From contig JACDAF010000136.1 of NCBI GenBank assembly GCA_013695575.1, positions 1 to 8,211 on the forward strand: 8,211 nucleotides of DNA, written 5' to 3'. Source of the stretch: Chloroflexota bacterium (lineage in GTDB: Bacteria > Chloroflexota > Limnocylindria > P2-11E). Under the pieces are notes generated by a model. That model was not told the origin of the DNA. It made no database searches and saw only the letters and a list, made by a program, of their open reading frames with translations. The position numbers were made by a program, and so were the translations under genes. Position 1 is the stretch's first letter. Each line of letters opens with the position of its first letter. Positions 5,756-8,211 of the stretch are shown piece by piece.

Positions 5756-6715
5756 ATGCCGGTCGAGTACAAGGATTACTACAAGATCCTCGGTGTGAAG
5801 AAGGCCGCGACGCCAGAGGAGATCAAGCGCGCGTACCGCTCGCTGGCGCGGAAGCACCACCCTGACGTGAGCAAGGCGCCCGACGCCGCGAAGCGCTTCA
5901 AGGAGCTCAACGAGGCCAACGAGGTGCTCTCGGATCCGGAAAAGCGCACACGCTACGACCAGCTCGGGCCTGACTGGGAGCGGTTCGCCCACGGGCCGGC
6001 CGGCGGGAATGGCAGCCGGCCGGGCGGATTCCAGTGGGTGTACACGGGGCAGCCCGGCCAAGAGCAGTTCACGGGCGAGACGGGGTTCTCCGACTTCTTC
6101 CGCACGCTCTTCGGCGATTCCGTCACGTCGAGCCCGTCCGCCGGCGCGCGCGGTCGCCAGAGCGCCCGCGCGGGCGCGGATGCCGAGCATGAGCTCGAGG
6201 TCAGCTTCAACGACGCCTACCGGGGTGCCGAGCGTACGCTCGAGATCCGTCGCGAGGACGGCGCGACGAAGGCCCTGCACGTGAAGATCCCCCCGGGCGT
6301 GCGCGACGGGCAACGCATCCGGCTTGCCGGCCAGGGCGCCCGTTCCCCGGGCAGCGGTCCAGCCGGAGACCTCTACCTGCGCATCCGTGTCCGGCCGCAC
6401 CCCTTCTTTACCCGCGATGGCGACGACCTGCGCGCCGAGCTCCCGGTCGGCCTGCACGAAGCGCTGCTCGGGGCCGAGGTCTCTGTGCCGACGCCGAAGG
6501 GGCGGGTGGCGCTCCGCATCCCACCGGAGACGCAGAACGGTCGGACCATCCGGCTCGCGGGCCAGGGAATGCCGCGGCGGGACGGGGGGCACGGCGACCT
6601 GTTCGTGACCGCGACGGTCGTCCTGCCGCAGAAGCTCACCGAGAGCGAGCGCGATCTTGTCCGCGAGCTCGCGCGTTCACGCGCCGGCGACGACCCGCGC
6701 GCGGACTTGTTATGA
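5756..6715 (+). CDS. Class II J-domain co-chaperone (CbpA/DnaJ-like, no zinc finger)
   Basis: The 319-residue protein stimulates DnaK ATPase and delivers unfolded clients. The J domain (about 5-72) begins EYKDYYKILGV and has the essential HPD at 35-37. A Gly/Phe/Pro-rich linker (about 75-140) contains GGFQWVY and FSDFFRTLFGD. The two client-binding beta domains follow (about 142-215 and 216-300), with the paired motifs VKIPPGVRDGQRIRLAGQG and LRIPPETQNGRTIRLAGQG, which are typical repeats. The four CxxCxGxG zinc motifs of class I DnaJ are absent, so it is CbpA-like. GGAGGG at 5744-5749, 6 nt before the ATG, supports the start. It lies 15 nt after lon and 24 nt before clpB. DnaK and GrpE are not in the window, so the Hsp70 partner must be encoded elsewhere. 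Confidence 0.93.
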   Translation: MPVEYKDYYKILGVKKAATPEEIKRAYRSLARKHHPDVSKAPDAAKRFKELNEANEVLSDPEKRTRYDQLGPDWERFAHGPAGGNGSRPGGFQWVYTGQPGQEQFTGETGFSDFFRTLFGDSVTSSPSAGARGRQSARAGADAEHELEVSFNDAYRGAERTLEIRREDGATKALHVKIPPGVRDGQRIRLAGQGARSPGSGPAGDLYLRIRVRPHPFFTRDGDDLRAELPVGLHEALLGAEVSVPTPKGRVALRIPPETQNGRTIRLAGQGMPRRDGGHGDLFVTATVVLPQKLTESERDLVRELARSRAGDDPRADLL

Positions 6716-6739
6716 GTCGAGCGAACGGAACGAGCTGAC

Positions 6740-8211
6740 GTGATCGATCCGAACACGCTCACCGAGAAGTCCCAAGAGGCGCTCTTCGCAGCGCAGCGCG
6801 CGGCCGCCGATGGTGGCCGATCTCAGGTGGAGGTCGAGGATCTCGCGCTCGCGCTCCTCGCCCAGCAGGGAGGGGTCACGCCGGCGCTGCTTGAGTCCGC
6901 CGGCGTGCACGTCGGCGAGCTGCGGGCGAAGCTCGAGGGCGAGGTCGCGCGGCAGCCGCGTGTCAGCGGGAACGTGCAGGTGGGCGCGTCAGCGCGGCTC
7001 GGCCGCGCCCTGCAGCAGGCGCAACGCGACGCCGAGGCACTGGGGGACGAGTTCGTCAGCACCGAGCACCTCGTGCTCGCGATGACGGCGGACGGCGGGC
7101 CGACCGGCCGCGAGCTCCAGCGTCTCGGCGTCACGCGAGAGCGTCTGCTCTCGTCCCTGCGCGAGATGCGCGGTACCCAACGGGTCACGGATCAGCATCC
7201 TGAGGCGAAGTACCAGGTCCTCGACAAGTACGGCCGCGATCTTACGGATCTCGCGCGAAAGAACAAGATCGACCCCGTCATTGGGCGCGATGAGGAGATC
7301 CGGCGCGTCATCCAGGTGCTCTCACGACGCACGAAGAACAACCCGGTGCTGATCGGGGAGCCCGGCGTCGGCAAGACGGCCATCGTCGAGGGACTCGCCC
7401 AGCGCATCGTCCGCGGCGACGTCCCGGAGGGGCTCAAGGAGAAGCGCGTCTTCGCGCTCGACATCGGCGCGCTCCTGGCGGGCGCCAAGTACCGAGGCGA
7501 GTTCGAGGAGCGCCTCAAGGCCGTGCTGAAGGAGATCGCTGCGAGCGACGGCCAGATCGTCCTGTTCATCGACGAGCTGCACACCGTCGTCGGCGCGGGC
7601 GCGGCGGAAGGCGCCGTGGACGCGGCGAACCTCCTCAAGCCCATGCTGGCGCGCGGCGAGCTGCATGCCATCGGCGCCACGACGCTCGACGAGTACCGCA
7701 AGCACATCGAGAAGGATGCGGCGCTTGAAAGACGTTTTCAGCCCGTGATGGTCAATCAACCTTCGGTCGAAGATACGATCTCGATTCTGCGGGGACTGCG
7801 TGAACGCTACGAGGTGCATCATGGTGTGCGGATCAAGGATTCGGCCCTGGTGGCGGCGGCGGTTCTCTCGCAGCGCTACATCTCTGATCGCTTCTTGCCT
7901 GACAAAGCAATTGATTTAGTTGATGAATCGGCAGCGCGCTTGCGCACAGAGATCGAGAGCTTGCCCGTCGAACTCGATGAGGTGCAGCGTCGAGTGATGC
8001 AGCTCGAGATCGAGCGCGAAGCATTGAGAAAAGAGACGGATCTTGCTTCGCAGAATCGCTTAGAGAAGCTGGAGAAGGAGTTGGCCGACTTGAGAGCGCG
8101 CGGCGACGCTTTGCGCGCCCAGTGGCAGCTTGAAAAAGAAGGAGTCGCTCGTCTCCGAAAACTGCGTGAAGACATCGAGCAGGCGAAGATCGATATCGAG
8201 CGCGCCGAGCG
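6740..8211 (+). CDS. clpB: ClpB disaggregase, N-terminal 490 residues, runs off the window
   Basis: ClpB is a hexameric AAA+ machine that threads aggregated proteins with DnaK help. The frame is open from GTG 6740 to the window end. The N-terminal Clp repeat domain (1 to about 145) is followed by AAA-1 with Walker A GEPGVGKT at 206-213, pore-loop Tyr251 in KYRGEF, Walker B FIDE (Glu279) and arginine fingers Arg331-Arg332 in ALERRFQ. These numbers equal those of Escherichia coli ClpB. The coiled-coil middle domain, which distinguishes ClpB from ClpC and ClpA, begins near 409 and is cut at 490; AAA-2 is outside. No good ribosome site is seen at GTG 6740, 24 nt after the J-protein stop. Codon use changes sharply near residue 326 (see the breakpoint entry) although the protein stays continuous. 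Confidence 0.96.
   Translation, partial: MIDPNTLTEKSQEALFAAQRAAADGGRSQVEVEDLALALLAQQGGVTPALLESAGVHVGELRAKLEGEVARQPRVSGNVQVGASARLGRALQQAQRDAEALGDEFVSTEHLVLAMTADGGPTGRELQRLGVTRERLLSSLREMRGTQRVTDQHPEAKYQVLDKYGRDLTDLARKNKIDPVIGRDEEIRRVIQVLSRRTKNNPVLIGEPGVGKTAIVEGLAQRIVRGDVPEGLKEKRVFALDIGALLAGAKYRGEFEERLKAVLKEIAASDGQIVLFIDELHTVVGAGAAEGAVDAANLLKPMLARGELHAIGATTLDEYRKHIEKDAALERRFQPVMVNQPSVEDTISILRGLRERYEVHHGVRIKDSALVAAAVLSQRYISDRFLPDKAIDLVDESAARLRTEIESLPVELDEVQRRVMQLEIEREALRKETDLASQNRLEKLEKELADLRARGDALRAQWQLEKEGVARLRKLREDIEQAKIDIERAE
7700..7735. other. Codon-composition breakpoint inside clpB
   Basis: By hand count about 35 of some 325 codons before position 7715 end in A or T, and only about six of the last 130. 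After it about 60 of 165 do. TTG/TTA leucine and AGA arginine codons are absent from the first part of clpB and appear repeatedly in the second (TTG seven times, TTA two, AGA three). The change occurs between the AAG at 7712-7714 and CTT at 7724-7726, in the highly conserved stretch before the arginine fingers. Reading frame and protein similarity are unbroken. Recombination between related clpB genes or an assembly join between two genomes would both produce this. Confidence 0.8.

Noticed and set aside
4745..6592. A 615-codon open frame on the minus strand across lon and the J-protein gene
   Set aside because: It is antisense to two unmistakable genes, shows Arg/Leu/Asp/Val-rich low-complexity composition and no domain. 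Long antisense frames are expected where third positions are nearly all G or C.
7192..8175. Minus-strand open frames over clpB (7192-7707, 7322-7822, 7876-8175)
   Set aside because: They are Ser/Arg-rich shadows of clpB, whose intact motifs define the real frame.

Overview
The window is a high-GC bacterial segment, about two thirds G+C by eye. Third codon positions are almost all G or C, GTG starts are common, and genes are closely packed on the plus strand. No rRNA, tRNA, CRISPR array or insertion sequence was seen. The gene content (an HspR-type MerR repressor with a heat-shock cluster, and a KimA-like transporter with paired TrkA subunits) fits a Terrabacteria-type lineage such as Chloroflexota or Actinomycetota. 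This is inference; there is no phylogenetic marker in the window to settle it.

Left part (1-2048), a probable potassium-transport module. It holds the C-terminal cytosolic domain of an APC-superfamily permease that resembles KimA K+ importers, a universal-stress-protein domain gene, and two TrkA-type RCK proteins in immediate succession. The first RCK protein has only the nucleotide-binding RCK_N domain; the second has RCK_N plus RCK_C. Stop/start overlaps and near-zero gaps suggest one operon. An imperfect hairpin at 2059-2091 follows the last gene.

Middle (2049-2398). A previously easy-to-miss 40-codon gene lies on the minus strand (2152-2274) and encodes a single-pass membrane miniprotein. 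Between it and the next operon is a 124-bp divergent spacer with a strong sigma-70-like promoter. A TTGATA-N7-TATCAA inverted repeat overlaps the -10 and has the same spacing as the HspR operator HAIR. The promoter position predicts a leaderless hspR transcript.

Right part (2399-8211), a protein-quality-control operon: hspR (repressor), hsp20 (small heat-shock holdase), lon (AAA+ protease), a class II J-domain co-chaperone (CbpA-type), and clpB (disaggregase, cut by the window end). dnaK and grpE are absent. The logic is holdase, degradation, co-chaperone and disaggregation under one autoregulated repressor. Two strong hairpins sit in the 130-bp hsp20-lon gap.

The most striking anomaly is inside clpB. 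The reading frame and protein remain perfect, but codon use changes abruptly near position 7715-7724, from nearly all G/C-ending codons to roughly one third A/T-ending. The breakpoint lies at the universally conserved arginine-finger region. It is either a mosaic gene made by homologous recombination or a chimeric join in a metagenomic assembly.
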